64,000 nucleotides of DNA from Bradyrhizobium sp. 170 (GTDB taxonomy: Bacteria; Pseudomonadota; Alphaproteobacteria; Rhizobiales; Xanthobacteraceae). The position numbers and the translations under genes were made by a program. Of this stretch, positions 39,985 through 50,043 are shown piece after piece. The first letter of the stretch is position 1. Every line of letters begins with the position of its first letter. Below the pieces are notes generated by a model, which did not search any database, was not told the DNA's origin, and saw only the letters and a list, made by a program, of their open reading frames with translations. The stretch covers positions 2,046,001 to 2,110,000 of the forward strand of contig NZ_CP064703.1 of the NCBI RefSeq assembly GCF_023101085.1, read 5' to 3'.

Positions 39985-40880
39985 CCGACTGGGGACAACC
40001 GACCCCAAAATGCCGCCTTTGGGCGATATCGAGGATGCGATTAATTCAGCTTGAGAAGCTATATTTGGCGGTCGTGACGGCCTTAACATAAATGCTGCGT
40101 AGCCCCGGTCGACTTGGATCTCCAGGATAAATGGCTGCACGGAGTGATGGATCCAGATGTCGACGCGGGCACAGTCGCGACACTGCCAGGCACGGAAGCT
40201 CGCGACTGAAATATCACGCAGCAGGGTCGAAAGCTTGCTATTGACTTGCGCCAGCAAATTGCCGCGAGCGCCTTTCCCGCTTTGTCTTCATGAGTGACGA
40301 GACGCATTTCGCGGCTGCCGAGGCCCCGCTCCACACGTGGAAGGGTCTCAAGCTCCTCGTTCCCCAGCAAGCCGACGTAGAGGTCTCGTCCCTATACGTA
40401 TTCTTTCACCAGCATTCTGCGAATACTGCACGGCGATCGCTCCTATCGCTTGCTTCAGCTCGGGGCGCATGCGGTCGCATCACGCGAAATTCTGTGTCGG
40501 CAGGCCGCGACCGCGTATCAGCGTCTTGGCGATCGCCTTGTCAAGCGCCAGTGCATTCCCAAGCGGGCTGTATAAGGCACTCCGGCCAACTTAAGCGTGG
40601 CCGGAACGTGGGATAAGCGGCACTCGCCCTGAATCCGTTAGCCAAATCGAAGGCGAATCCGGATGGGCGGACGTGTGGATCAGGTGGCATAAATCGCTCA
40701 CGTGTGGCGAACAGTCCTTTGTCGTCTTCGCAGAGAAGCGTTTCGGGGCCTTTCTCCTGCAGTACGGCCGCTATCCGCGGCACGCATCCCGCCGACCAAG
40801 TACTTGTGTACTACAGCGTGTCGGTTTGTGAACAAAGATGTGTCTTGGACCACACAACGCCACAACATAGCCTGATGTAA
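39985..40880 (-). pseudogene. ATP-grasp (D-Ala-D-Ala ligase-like) pseudogene, paralogue of 36804-37832
   Basis: Minus-strand pieces follow the intact gene in order: GVVWSKTHL (start), IAAVLQEKGPETLLCEDDKGLFATRERFMPPDPHVRPSG, a degraded middle, LGNEELETLPRVERGLGSREMRLVTHEDK, CARVDIWIHHSVQPFILEIQ, and finally traces of YSFSS-stop-INRILDIAQRRHFGVG. Many frameshifts and stops. Divergence from the intact copy is large, so the duplication is old or the second copy was acquired separately. Confidence 0.78.
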
Positions 40881-41124
40881 CAAAGGTCACGCTCGAACAA
40901 TCGACGCGCGATATTTTCATGGCGGCAACGTAGCGTATTTGACCAGGGATGCCAGCGGCTCCTTATGTTCGACGCCTAAGTCGGTGCAGGTCGCCTGACA
41001 CGCACGTTCAAATCGCCCGGAGATGCGAACTCCGCGATGGGCTCAGAACGTTCACCTGGCGGTGCGGAGATGTAACAGGATGCGTAGATATGGCCGGTCG
41101 TGCGCTCTAGTTGTAGAGAGCTTC

Positions 41125-41240
41125 AAGGGGGGGCCGCTAGACCGAGCCTGCTGATCGGTGGTTTGATCTAGACTGCCATGGGGCGACGCCAATTGTAGCG
41201 ATGCAGCCAGCCGATCGCAATCTGCTCGATCCTTTATCGG
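41125..41240 (-). pseudogene. IS481-type transposase C-terminal scrap
   Basis: The minus strand reads GWLHRYNWRRPMAV, a stop, then IKPPISRLGL, corresponding to the WLHRYNWxRPHGGLK...PISRLGL end of IS481 transposases. Only about 35 codons remain. Confidence 0.5.
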
Positions 41241-41645
41241 CGCAGATCGCAGGTTCGCGACCGTCGTGAATCCTGTGTGTCAGTAACGGAACACTAGCCC
41301 GTAGCTCGCCGTCTAATGCCACGCCCGCGGGGAGCCGCCATGAATGCTGGCTACGGGCTGGTACACCTGTTTTACACAGTTCGAATAGCCGGCCTAAAGT
41401 TTGGGCGTCGCGTGCTCCCTCTCTTTGAAGCAAACTTCACACCAATTGACGCGACCACCAGAAGGGGTCGGTGCGCGTTGCATGCTGGTGTGCTAGGCCA
41501 TTTCGCATGTGGGAATGAACCGTCACGTTTATCGAGTTTACTTGAGTGTTGAGCTGATGAGGCGGCCAGAAGGATGGTGTTTGCGGGTGGCGGTACCGGC
41601 GGATCCGAAGTTGCCGACAGGCACCCAAAGGCTAGGAGCCAAAGT
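41241..41645. other. Leader of the asparagine synthetase-like gene
   Basis: No gene recognised. AGGAG (41635-41639) sits 6-10 bases before the ATG at 41646 and serves as its ribosome-binding site. No clear promoter was found. Confidence 0.35.
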
Positions 41646-43475
41646 ATGTGCGGCATCTGTGGATGGATTGACTTTGATCGCGACCTTAGAGTTTCCGACG
41701 CGCAATGGGAGCTTGCCGCCATGACGGCCACCATGGCCACCCGCGGTCCGGATGATGAGGGGACTTGGATCGACGGCCCCGTGGCGCTGGGACACCGCCG
41801 CCTAGCGATCATCGACGTCCAAGGCGGTCGTCAGCCGATGACGCTCCAGGAGGATGGCCGACCCGCGTTGGTGTTGGTCTACACCGGCGAGACTTACAAC
41901 TACCGCGACCTGCGTCAACGGCTTCTTGCCATGGGTCATCGGTTCGACACGAGCAGTGATACTGAGGTGGTGCTGCACGCCCACCGCGAGTGGGGCCACC
42001 GGGACCCCCGCACCGCCGTGAGCGAGCTCAACGGGATGTTCGCCTACGCACTTTGGGACATCGCCAAACGCGAGCTGCTTCTCATACGCGACCGGCTAGG
42101 CATCAAGCCGCTTTATTACTACCCCACCCAGCGCGGAATATTATTCGGCTCCGAGCCGAAGGCGATCCTCGCCCATGGTCTCGCGGAACGGGTCATGGAC
42201 GCTGAGGGGCTCCGTCACACTCTGTGCTCTGTCGGCAACCCGGACATCACTGCATTCCGCGGCATGCGTGAGGTAAGACCCGGCCACATTGTCCGCGTCA
42301 CTCGCAACGGCATTCAACAGATGCGCTACTGGCAGCTCACCGACAGCGGGCACACCGACGACGTGCCTACCACGGTTCGGCGGGTCCGCGATCTGCTCGA
42401 GGACACGATCCAGCGGCAGCTCATCGCGGACGTACCGCTGTGCACGCTGTTATCGGGCGGGCTCGACTCCTCGGCCTTGACCGCACTGGCCGCGCGCTTC
42501 AGCGACGTACGGGTCCGGTCTTTCGCCGTGGATTTCGTCGGCTACAGCGACAACTTTACACCTGGCCCAATGTGCGCCACACCTGACGGTCCGTACGCGC
42601 AGGAGGTCGCGAACCTGGCTGATACCGACCACGCGGACATCACGTTGTCCGCGGACGAACTCATGGACTCTAACGTACGGAGCAGTATCCTCCACGCCCA
42701 CGACCTACCGTTCACGATGGGCGACATCGACAGCTCACTTTATCTGCTGTTTCGAGCCATCCGACAACACTCGACGGTGGTCCTCTCCGGAGAGGCAGCG
42801 GACGAGCTTTTTGGCGGTTACTCGTGGTTCCACGATCCAGCGCGCATTCAGGCCGACACGTTTCCCTGGTCCAGCAGCGTCGATATCGCCTGGCAGTCCC
42901 TAGACCCCGACCTCGCCCAGAAGCTCGACCTCCCGGGCTACCTCGACGGGCAGTACCGCGGGGCACTTGCTGAAGTACCCGCGCTGACCGGCCCGGCCTC
43001 GGCCGATCCACAAGAGCGTCGCATGCGCGAGGTCTGCTATCTCTTCCTCACGCGCTACCTGCCGAGGCTGCTCAACCGCAAGGACCGGCTGAGCATGGCT
43101 TTGGGTCTCGAGGTGCGGGTTCCCTACTGCGATCACCGCCTTGTTGAGTACGTATTCGGCAGCCCATGGGCGCATAAGACCTTCGACGGGCGCGAGAAGA
43201 GCCTGCTGCGGGCCGCCACCGCGGACCTCCTGCCGACGTCCGTGGTGCAGCGGGTTAAGAGCATGTACCCGTCTATCCAGGATCCGACGTACTACAGAAT
43301 GCTCCGCACCCGCTTCACCACGCTGCTGAATGATCGCAATGCGTCAGTGGCACCACTGCTGTCCGTCGAAGGCTCTCGCGCCTTGCTCAACACGACCAAG
43401 AACGTCACGTGGGTACAGCATATCCTGACCCTGCAAGACTTCCTGAGTGATTACAACGTGAGGCTCACGATCTGA
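41646..43475 (+). CDS. asnB: Class II glutamine-dependent asparagine synthetase-like amidotransferase
   Basis: Protein of 609 residues. N-terminal Ntn glutaminase domain with nucleophile Cys2 (MCGICGW) plus RGPDDEG, LGHRRLAIID and GETYNYRDLR. The C-terminal ATP-pyrophosphatase synthetase domain has the PP-loop LLSGGLDSSAL near residue 270 and VLSGEAADELFGGY, and GLEVRVPYCDH is near the end. Both halves look active: glutamine supplies ammonia to an adenylated carboxylate. It can be AsnB proper or an amide-forming tailoring enzyme; the sequence style (long, GC-rich, rich in DDVPTTVRRVR-type segments) resembles actinobacterial AsnB-like proteins, suggesting transfer. It stands alone between IS relics on the + strand. 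Confidence 0.85.
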   Translation: MCGICGWIDFDRDLRVSDAQWELAAMTATMATRGPDDEGTWIDGPVALGHRRLAIIDVQGGRQPMTLQEDGRPALVLVYTGETYNYRDLRQRLLAMGHRFDTSSDTEVVLHAHREWGHRDPRTAVSELNGMFAYALWDIAKRELLLIRDRLGIKPLYYYPTQRGILFGSEPKAILAHGLAERVMDAEGLRHTLCSVGNPDITAFRGMREVRPGHIVRVTRNGIQQMRYWQLTDSGHTDDVPTTVRRVRDLLEDTIQRQLIADVPLCTLLSGGLDSSALTALAARFSDVRVRSFAVDFVGYSDNFTPGPMCATPDGPYAQEVANLADTDHADITLSADELMDSNVRSSILHAHDLPFTMGDIDSSLYLLFRAIRQHSTVVLSGEAADELFGGYSWFHDPARIQADTFPWSSSVDIAWQSLDPDLAQKLDLPGYLDGQYRGALAEVPALTGPASADPQERRMREVCYLFLTRYLPRLLNRKDRLSMALGLEVRVPYCDHRLVEYVFGSPWAHKTFDGREKSLLRAATADLLPTSVVQRVKSMYPSIQDPTYYRMLRTRFTTLLNDRNASVAPLLSVEGSRALLNTTKNVTWVQHILTLQDFLSDYNVRLTI

Positions 43476-43572
43476 GACAGCGGAATACATAAAGAGTTTC
43501 AATGCCGTTGCAAATTTCCCTAGACGTGCCGAAGCGAAGATCCCTCGTGGCGGAGTCTCAGCGATCAGCCGG

Positions 43573-43689
43573 TTAGGCGATCTTGGTCTTCATTTTTGGT
43601 GGGTATCCAACTGCCGGCCGCAGCTCCACGAGCAAGGTCGCGCCGAGGTCGGTCAATACTCGCCGCCGCGTTTCGTACGCCAATTTCAT
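43573..43689 (-). CDS. Small hypothetical protein (38 residues)
   Basis: Minus-strand ATG 43689 has GGAGC six to ten bases upstream. The product begins MKLAYETRRRVLTDLGATLL and ends PKMKTKIA: basic, with an amphipathic first half and a Pro/Lys-rich tail. I do not recognise a family. It could be a real peptide, or the truncated start of a larger gene (no continuation is seen). It lies convergent with and 98 bases downstream of the asparagine synthetase-like gene. Confidence 0.3.
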   Translation of the reverse strand: MKLAYETRRRVLTDLGATLLVELRPAVGYPPKMKTKIA

Positions 43690-44099
43690 GGTTTGCTCCA
43701 CAGCGACGCTAAATCGCGGCCTTAGTGGAAAGCGCGAGCCGCAAGTCGCTTTAGCGATCTTGCGCTTCCGGGCCAGGACAGACCGTGCCGTCTCGGGCCT
43801 CCGCTTTCGGCTGAAATGGCCTTGAGCTGCCGTCGAAATAGATCAACCGCGAAATGACTGTGGTAGCATTCGATAGCAGCTGACGCTCCTGCATCTCGTA
43901 CGGCACGCACTGGCGTTCCTGTTGGTCAAAGACAATGCGTCGCGCTGCTTGAGCCCGATCTTATAGTCCGATATCCGAAACATCTCGCTATCACCAGCAA
44001 GATCGATACGATCGATCCGAACGTGAGGCGAAGTTTTGCTTGTCCTAACCTGCCACTGCGTGTTTCCTCCAGATGGATTTAGAGTCCGCCCCGAAGAAG
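43690..44099. other. No gene recognised
   Basis: About 400 bases of short frames between the small minus-strand gene and the IS3-type pseudogene. Confidence 0.3.
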
Positions 44100-45262
44100 G
44101 ACGGACGGATGAAGAGAGCAAGGGCTTCACGGAAGAGCAGATTATCGCGATATTGAAGGAGCATGAGGCTGGGGCGAAGACGGCTGGGCTGGCTCGCAAG
44201 CATGGGATCTCCGAAGCGACGTTCTACAATTGGAAGCCAAATCCGGCGGCATGGACAGCGAAGCGGCTGAGGGCCTTGAAGAGGACAATGCGAAGCTGAA
44301 GAAGTTTGGTCGAGCAGATGCTCGATGCGGCCGCCTTCGCGAGCTGCTCTAAGGGAATGGCGGGGCCCGCCGCCAAGCGCGCTGCGGTCTCGCATCTACA
44401 GGCCATCATCAGCCTGTCGGAACGGCGGGCCTGCTCGATCGTGGGCACGGATCGGAAGATGATCCCTTATCGCTCCAGCCGCCGTGCGGACGCGGTTCTG
44501 CGCGGCCGGTTGCGCGATCTTGCCTCGAGCGGCGGCGTTTCGGCTACCGCCGGCTGTTCGTCTTGCTGCGGCGGGAGGGCGAGCCATAAGGATCAACTGG
44601 ATCTACCGGCTTTATCTGGAGGAAGGGCTCACGATCCGCAAGCGGCGGCGGGCTTGCCCGAAGGCGGTGGGGACCGCGCCTCGATCTTCGTCGAGACGAG
44701 GCCCAAGGCGCGCTAGTCGCTGGAGTTTGTGCACGACCAGTTCGCCAACGGCTGGCGCTTACGCATCCTAGACATCGTCGACGAATGCCTGGGCGCCATT
44801 CCGGAGCTGTCGATCTCGGGACGGCGCGTGGTCCGCGAACTCACGGCAATCGTCAAGCGACGTGGCAAGCCAGGAATGATCGTGTCCGACCATGGCACCG
44901 AGTTCACTTGCAACACCATGCTCGCTGGAGCAAGGAGATAGTCATCGATTGACACTTTATCGCGCCGGAAAGCCAATGCAGAATGGCTTCATCGAGAGTT
45001 TCACGGCCCGACGCGCGATGAACGGCTCAACGAGACCCTGTTCTTCGATCTGGATGATGCGTGCGCCAAGATCGCGGCTTGGGTCGCCGACTACAATGTC
45101 TGGCGACCTCGCTCGTCGTTGAAATACCTGACCCCCGCCCGGCCTATGCCGGCCCACCTCACCCCAACGGACGATCGGCTGCTTTTCCACATGGCAGGAG
45201 TGAGCGAACTAGAGGTTATGGACGGACATTTCCAATCGGCACCTATCGTGCCAGCTCGCTGA
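44100..45262 (+). pseudogene. IS3-family element (orfA and orfB), multiply frameshifted
   Basis: OrfA: GFTEEQIIAILKEHEAG, LARKHGISEATFYNW, then a frame change and NAKLKK...LRELL stop at about 44351. OrfB: AAKRAAVSHLQ, SERRACSIVGTDRKM, RRRFGYRRLFVLLRREGEP, a stop, later VHDQFANGWRLRILDIVDECLGAIPELSISGRRV, and RRGKPGMIVSDHGTEFT (second catalytic Asp). Then come APGKPMQNGF...ESF (Glu region) and VADYNVWRPRSSLKYLTPA. At least five shifts or stops; inactive. Confidence 0.8.
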
Positions 45263-45389
45263 AGGCCTCGTCTCTTGCGCTACACGCGACAACAGCATTT
45301 AGCTAATAACGCGAGAAGCAGAACTATCCCGCGGTGATGCATGCAACACAGTGCGATCTCGAAAAGGAAGAAAGACACTTTGGAAGCTC

Positions 45390-45785
45390 ATCACCGGTCT
45401 GCTTGTTGGTTTCCGCGCCGCTCACCAAGGAGAACTGGCCGCCAACACTGCCTACGTAGGGCTGCAGCGGTCACTTCATAGAAGATTTCGCGCGCACTTG
45501 GCAGCTGTTGACCATCACCCGCTCGACCTCGCGCCCGCGGCTTCCGGCAGCATGCGTGACTGGCAGGCTTTTGGCCAGTTGCTTCCTGCGGCAATGGTCG
45601 GAGCGCTCCTATGGAGATCCGGCAAAGCTTCTCCACTAGTAAATTGCTGAGAAATGCGGTGGTCAGACCCAGCACTTGCACGCGCCCTCGTCGGACAGGC
45701 GGTAGATGTGCTTGAGCAGTAACCGGCCGATCACGACGGCCAGCGCAGTTGCCTGACGCAGGGCAGGTCGTAGCGTAGCCTCAAT
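45390..45785 (-). pseudogene. IS5/IS1182-type transposase relic
   Basis: The minus-strand reading includes LRPALRQATALAVVIGRLLLKHIYRLSDEGACKCWV, the conserved LVIGLLLLKHIYxLSDEGVCERWV block, followed by scraps such as QLAKSLPVTHAAGS and REVERVMV before 45390. No full catalytic domain. Confidence 0.55.
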
Positions 45786-46543
45786 GTGATCACGGGAAGG
45801 GCCGACGGAGACACTTTTGTTCGATGCGCGACGTGTCGGCGCAAGAGATTCTCAATGCTTGCAATACGGCCAGCTGAATGCTCGTCGACAGGCGCAAGCG
45901 GGCAGGGCATTTGCCGCGATTACCACCCGGGGCATTGACATCGCTTTCTGCGCCCACCTGCGGAAAATGGCGGCGGTGCTTCTCGATGGCTATACGAGCG
46001 GCAATCAATTGTCGCAGCGCGCAATGGTCTGCGCTCCTATTGGCGGTACACTTCGACACATCAGTTCGTCACACTAGCCGAAACGACGAAAGCAATTTTT
46101 CTCGGGAGGAGCCGTTTACCCAGTTTTCAAATCTAATGACTCGTGAGCTGCCAGAGGAATATAGGACGCGAGAGCAATTTACGCGTTCTACCAGAAATGG
46201 GAGGACAGCTCCGTTCAATCTTGCTCTATTCTTCTCCGGTGGGAGGGCATTTCAATGCTCATTAAAGATGCGATTCGATGGTAACTCAGAGGATGGATGT
46301 TCAGGATGGAGATATCCGAAGGAGTGGTCACGTTCGAGTCGTTAAGCGCAATCACAGATCGTCTTAAAACCGAGCATGCGGAGCTTAGGAAATGATCTCG
46401 ACATCGAGCTGCCGCTAGTCATATGCAACAATTCAAGAAATCATGTAACCCGGAGGCGGTCGCATGGCTTAGGGGCGACGAATCGGGCCTGACTGGCTGG
46501 ACTCGTCCGTACTCTTGTTCACTTTTGTTGGATTGAAGAACAC
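45786..46543. other. Leader region of the crotonyl-CoA reductase-like gene
   Basis: About 760 bases without a recognised gene. A 155-codon + strand frame (45878-46345) has no known domain. The DNA becomes clearly AT-richer from 46070 to 46450, as often seen in promoter regions of horizontally acquired genes. No convincing sigma-54 or sigma-70 promoter was picked out. Confidence 0.35.
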
Positions 46544-47824
46544 ATGAGCGAAATCAATCAACAAAGCGGTTCCAATCGCGTCGTGGCGGAGTGCGTCGGG
46601 ATGGCCCCAAAGGATCTTTACGAGATTGGCGAAATTCCGCCAATGGGTCATGTACCGAAGCACATGTATGCCTGGGTGATACGGCGGGAGCGCCATGGCG
46701 ACCCGGAGTCTGCGATGCGCATGGAGGTAGTTGATACGCCCACGATAGGGCCCGATGACGCCTTGGTCATGGTGATGGCTGCTGGCGTAAATTATAATGG
46801 TGTTTGGGCAGCTCTCGGGCAGCCGGTCTCGCCGTTCGACATCCATGGGAAATCTCATCACATCGCCGGTTCAGATGCTGCCGGACTGGTGTGGGCGGTT
46901 GGAGATCGCGTTAAGAAATGGAAAGTTGGTGACCAGGTAGTCCTCCATTGCCATCAGGACGATGGCGACGATGTCGAGTGCAATGGCGGCGACCCCATGT
47001 TCTCGCCTTCTCAGCGGATTTGGGGATATGAAACTCCGGATGGCTCCTTTGCGCAATTCGCACGCGTTCAATCGCGTCAACTACTACCTCGGCCAATGCA
47101 CCTCACCTGGGAGAAGAGCGCCTGCTATATGGGCACGCTGGCCACTGCATACAGGATGTTGTTTGGTTATCGCCCACATGCCCTCCGACCAGGTCAAAAC
47201 GTATTAGTGTGGGGTGCGGCTGGTGGGCTTGGCTCGATGGCAGTTCAACTTGTCACCTTGACGGGGGCTAACGCGATTGGTGTCGTTTCGGACGTGTCGA
47301 AGCGTGATTATGTGAACTCATTGGGAGCCAAAGGCGTGATAAACCGGAATGAGTTCGAGTGTTGGGGGCGGCTTCCTGACATCGAAAACACTGCTATTTA
47401 TGGCGACTACATAAAGGAAGCGCGCCGGTTTGGCAGAGCCATTTGGGAGATAACAGGAAAGGGCAATGACGTCGACATTGTCGTCGAGCACCCGGGAGAA
47501 GCGACATTTCCAGTCAGCTGCTTAGTCGTGAAGCGAGGTGGAATGGTTGTGTTCTGTGGTGGGACCTCAGGCTACAACTTGACGATGGATGCGCGTTTTA
47601 TTTGGATGCGGCAGAAGAGAGTCCAGGGCAGCCACTTCGCGAATCCTTATCAAGCGTGGGAGGCGAATCGGCTTGTTGTTGAACGGCGCATAGATCCCTG
47701 CCTGTCCGAAGTCTTCGCTTGGGCTGAAATTCCCCGTGCACACTGCAAAATGTGGAGGAACCAGCACCAGCCTGGAAACATGGCGGTTCTTGTCCAAGCA
47801 AGTGCGGAGCAGGCTAGTAAATGA
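46544..47824 (+). CDS. Crotonyl-CoA carboxylase/reductase-like MDR-family enzyme
   Basis: Medium-chain dehydrogenase/reductase of 426 residues in the Ccr group, which reduces crotonyl-CoA or related enoyl-CoA with NADPH, usually with CO2 fixation to ethylmalonyl-CoA. Characteristic segments are DLYEIGEIPPMGHVPKHMYAWVIRRERHG (N-terminus, nearly diagnostic), VMAAGVNYNGVWAALGQPVSPFDIHGK, GSDAAGLVWAVGD, the cofactor loop VLVWGAAGGLGSMAVQL, GVINRNEFECWGRLPD, and VKRGGMVVFCGGTSGYNLTMDARFIWMRQKRVQGSHFANP. Length is normal. Family members feed the ethylmalonyl-CoA pathway or provide extender units for polyketides; here no pathway partners are adjacent, and the flanks are IS DNA. Whether it carboxylates or only reduces cannot be decided from sequence. 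Confidence 0.87.
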   Translation: MSEINQQSGSNRVVAECVGMAPKDLYEIGEIPPMGHVPKHMYAWVIRRERHGDPESAMRMEVVDTPTIGPDDALVMVMAAGVNYNGVWAALGQPVSPFDIHGKSHHIAGSDAAGLVWAVGDRVKKWKVGDQVVLHCHQDDGDDVECNGGDPMFSPSQRIWGYETPDGSFAQFARVQSRQLLPRPMHLTWEKSACYMGTLATAYRMLFGYRPHALRPGQNVLVWGAAGGLGSMAVQLVTLTGANAIGVVSDVSKRDYVNSLGAKGVINRNEFECWGRLPDIENTAIYGDYIKEARRFGRAIWEITGKGNDVDIVVEHPGEATFPVSCLVVKRGGMVVFCGGTSGYNLTMDARFIWMRQKRVQGSHFANPYQAWEANRLVVERRIDPCLSEVFAWAEIPRAHCKMWRNQHQPGNMAVLVQASAEQASK

Positions 47825-48296
47825 TGTAGCCTGGCACTGCCCAGGGATGATGTGACGTGAACGAACTCCGGTTCGGGCAGCTGCTTGCGAATCCATAACG
47901 GCTGCGATGCCCGCGGCCGCCTCCGCTCGGCACTCATGCGGGCGAGGAACTTTGGCTTGAGCGCGCCCGCTTGGTGGGTGACGGAGGTGGCTCCGTGCGT
48001 TTGCCGCTCAGTCAGAATGTACCCGTTGATCCGCTGCCCGGCCGCGCGTGCGTAGATCGGCGGGCGCACGGTAGCGGGTGTCCGCTGAGTGTTTTTCCGG
48101 ATTGCTTTTGAGTTGGCCTTAGGGATCGATCAAGGCGCAAACTGCCTGATCGCTGCCCTTGTCGTTGAGAGTGTGCGCGAATAGATCTGAGCTGTCGCAT
48201 CAATCTCGGTTTGCGTTGTAGGTTGGATATAGCCGACCTGGTGTTTTAGGACGAGGCTGCCCGGTTCGTTGAGTTTCATTGAGCCTCGTTGTCGGA
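47825..48296. other. No gene recognised before the IS256 element
   Basis: Short frames only. Across the IS256 insertion, a minus-strand frame from about 49980 could join to DNA left of 48297 (SESDNEAQ stop), so an unrecognised small gene may have been the target. Confidence 0.3.
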
Positions 48297-48305
48297 CTCG
48301 CTCTT
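48297..48305. repeat. Target-site duplication of the IS256 element (CTCGCTCTT), left copy
   Basis: CTCGCTCTT is repeated exactly at 49820-49828, directly outside the terminal inverted repeats. Eight to nine bases is the IS256 norm. Confidence 0.75.
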
Positions 48306-48415
48306 GGGAATGTCAGATATTTTGTGTAAGAGGCTTCTGTGAAGGTTGAATTGCAGTTTTTCTTGCATCAGCCGGACATTGTCATCGATCCCATGGTGGC
48401 TAACAGAGGCCGGGC

Positions 48416-48481
48416 AGCAAGCTCTGTCAAGGCCGCAGCCGCCGCAGGCGGGGCCGCAGGCCCGCCTTTACAGAGCTTGCT
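48416..48481. repeat. Inverted repeat inside the IS256 left end
   Basis: AGCAAGCTCTGT (48416-48427) and ACAGAGCTTGCT (48470-48481) are perfectly complementary 12-base arms; a second hairpin (AGGCGGG/CCCGCCT) lies inside. Located after the transposase stop, so probably a terminator-like structure or an inserted palindromic repeat. Confidence 0.55.
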
Positions 48482-48530
48482 GATCGGCCAAACTTGGGCC
48501 GCCGGATAAGGGGGCTGATCGACACTTCGG

Positions 48531-49758
48531 TCATCGCGCTGATCCCGGAAAACGCGAGCCGAACTGAATGGCGAACTGGCCCATGGCGGCAGTCCACTCG
48601 ACGCCTCGCCGCCACCTCAATCCGGCGTTCTTGATGGCGAGATAAAGCAGCTTCAACGCCGCGTCGTCGTTTGGAAAGCTGCCGCGGGTCTTGATGATCT
48701 TGCGCAAGCTACGGTGCAGCGCCTCGACCGCGTTGGTGGTGTAGATCATCTTGCGGACGCCAGGAGCGAAGGCGAAGAACGGCACGACCTGTTCCCAGGC
48801 GCGGCGCCAGGCCTGGCCGATCGCCGGATAGCGCGTGCCCCATTCGTCCTCGAACTCCTCGAGCCGGACCAGCGCCATGTCGGCATTCTCGGCCCGGTAG
48901 ATTGCGTTGATGGCAGGCAGGATCGCCTTGCGATCCTTCCAGGCGACAAACGCCAGGCTGTTGCGGATCAGGTGCACGATGCAGGTCTGCACCACGGTCT
49001 GCGGATAGACCGAGGCGATCGCCTCGGGAAAGCCCTTGAGCCCGTCGACCACCGCGATCAGGGATATCGTTGACGCCGCGCGTCTTTAGGTCGTTGATGA
49101 CCTTGAGCCAGAATTTGGCGCCTTCGGTTTGCTCAATGCACAGGCCCAGAACCTCCTTCTCGCCGTCCGGATTGAGCGCCAGCGCGACATAGACGGCCTT
49201 GTTTTGACCATGCCTTCATCGCGAATCTTGACCCGCAGCGCGTCGAAAAACACCACCGGATAGACCGGCTCGAGCGGACGGCTTTGCCATTCCCGGACTT
49301 CGTCGAGAACCGCGTCGGTCACCCGGCTGATCAAATCCGGCGAGACCTCGGCCCCATAAAGTTCAGATAAATGCCCTTGGATCTCGCGCACCGTCATGCC
49401 GCGCGCGTAGAGGCTCAGGATTTTGTCGTCGAAGCCCTCGAACCGGGTCTGGCCCTTGGCGATCAATAGCGGCGCGAAGCTGCCGGCCCGGTCGCGTGGC
49501 ACAGCTGTCGATCTCGCCGTCCTCGGTCAGGATCGTCTTCGCGCTGGTCCCGTTGCGGCTACTGCCGCTGCCGCGGCCGGCCGGGTCCCCCTTCTCGTAG
49601 CCAAGATGATCGCTCAGCTCCGCACCAAGCGCCCGCTCAATCAGCGCCTTCTTCAGCTGCTTGAAAAGCCCGTCCGCTCCTGTCAGGTCTTCAGGCTTCT
49701 CATAGTTAGCAAGCAGTTGATCCAGTAGTTCAGGTGTAATCGTCGTGTCGGTCGTCAT
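48531..49758 (-). pseudogene. IS256 (mutator)-type transposase, three frameshifts
   Basis: Starts at 49758 with MTTDTTITPELLDQLLANYEKP, and LGYEKGDPAGRGSGSSRNG follows. The frame then changes at about 49500 (DRAGSFAP...[26 protein letters not shown]), and again at about 49210 and 49060. The last part is VVDGLKGFPEAIASVYPQTVVQTCIVHLIRNSL with the second catalytic Asp, then FEDEWGTRYPAIGQAWRRAWEQV and MIYTTNAVEALHRSLRKIIKTRGSFPND (Glu region). All domains survive, so the decay is recent. Confidence 0.85.
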
Positions 49759-50043
49759 GTGAGTCTCCTCGGTAAGGTAAACTCACAGAAACCTGCTTAC
49801 ACATTCTTTCTGACACCCTCTCGCTCTTCGGTGGCGCTGGCGTCCTCCCGCTCTTCGTCGCCTTCGAGTCGATGCGCTTCGGTTTGGGTTCGTGAAGGCG
49901 GCGCCTCCTCCGCGGCTCTGGCCTCAGCCGGCTTACTCTCCGGGAGTTGGACTATGTGCTCGCAACGGCTTGACTGTTACTAGCTATTGGCTGAGGTCAG
50001 TTTTTCAAGCGTTGTCCTCGATTTGGCTGTGCACCTCCACGCT

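Larger units (their letters stand above)
48306..49819 (-). mobile_element. IS256-family element with decayed transposase
   Basis: Terminal inverted repeats match imperfectly: left GGGAATGTCAGA...TGTGTAAG and, from the right end, AGGGTGTCAGA...ATGTGTAAG followed on both sides by TTCTGTGA. A 9-base target duplication flanks it. The element is 1514 bases with a single transposase gene, now broken. Confidence 0.78.

Noticed and set aside
41646..43689. Lasso-peptide cluster (AsnB-like cyclase plus small peptide gene)
   Set aside because: The AsnB-like protein keeps Cys2 and a full glutaminase domain, which lasso cyclases lack; the small peptide has no Thr at the leader -2 position or ring acceptor pattern, and no B-protein genes are present.
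45238..45254. Sigma-54-like site CTGGCACGATAGGTGCC on the minus strand
   Set aside because: The -24 part is perfect and the GG-N10-GC spacing fits, but the -12 element is poor and it would transcribe only into the IS3 pseudogene.
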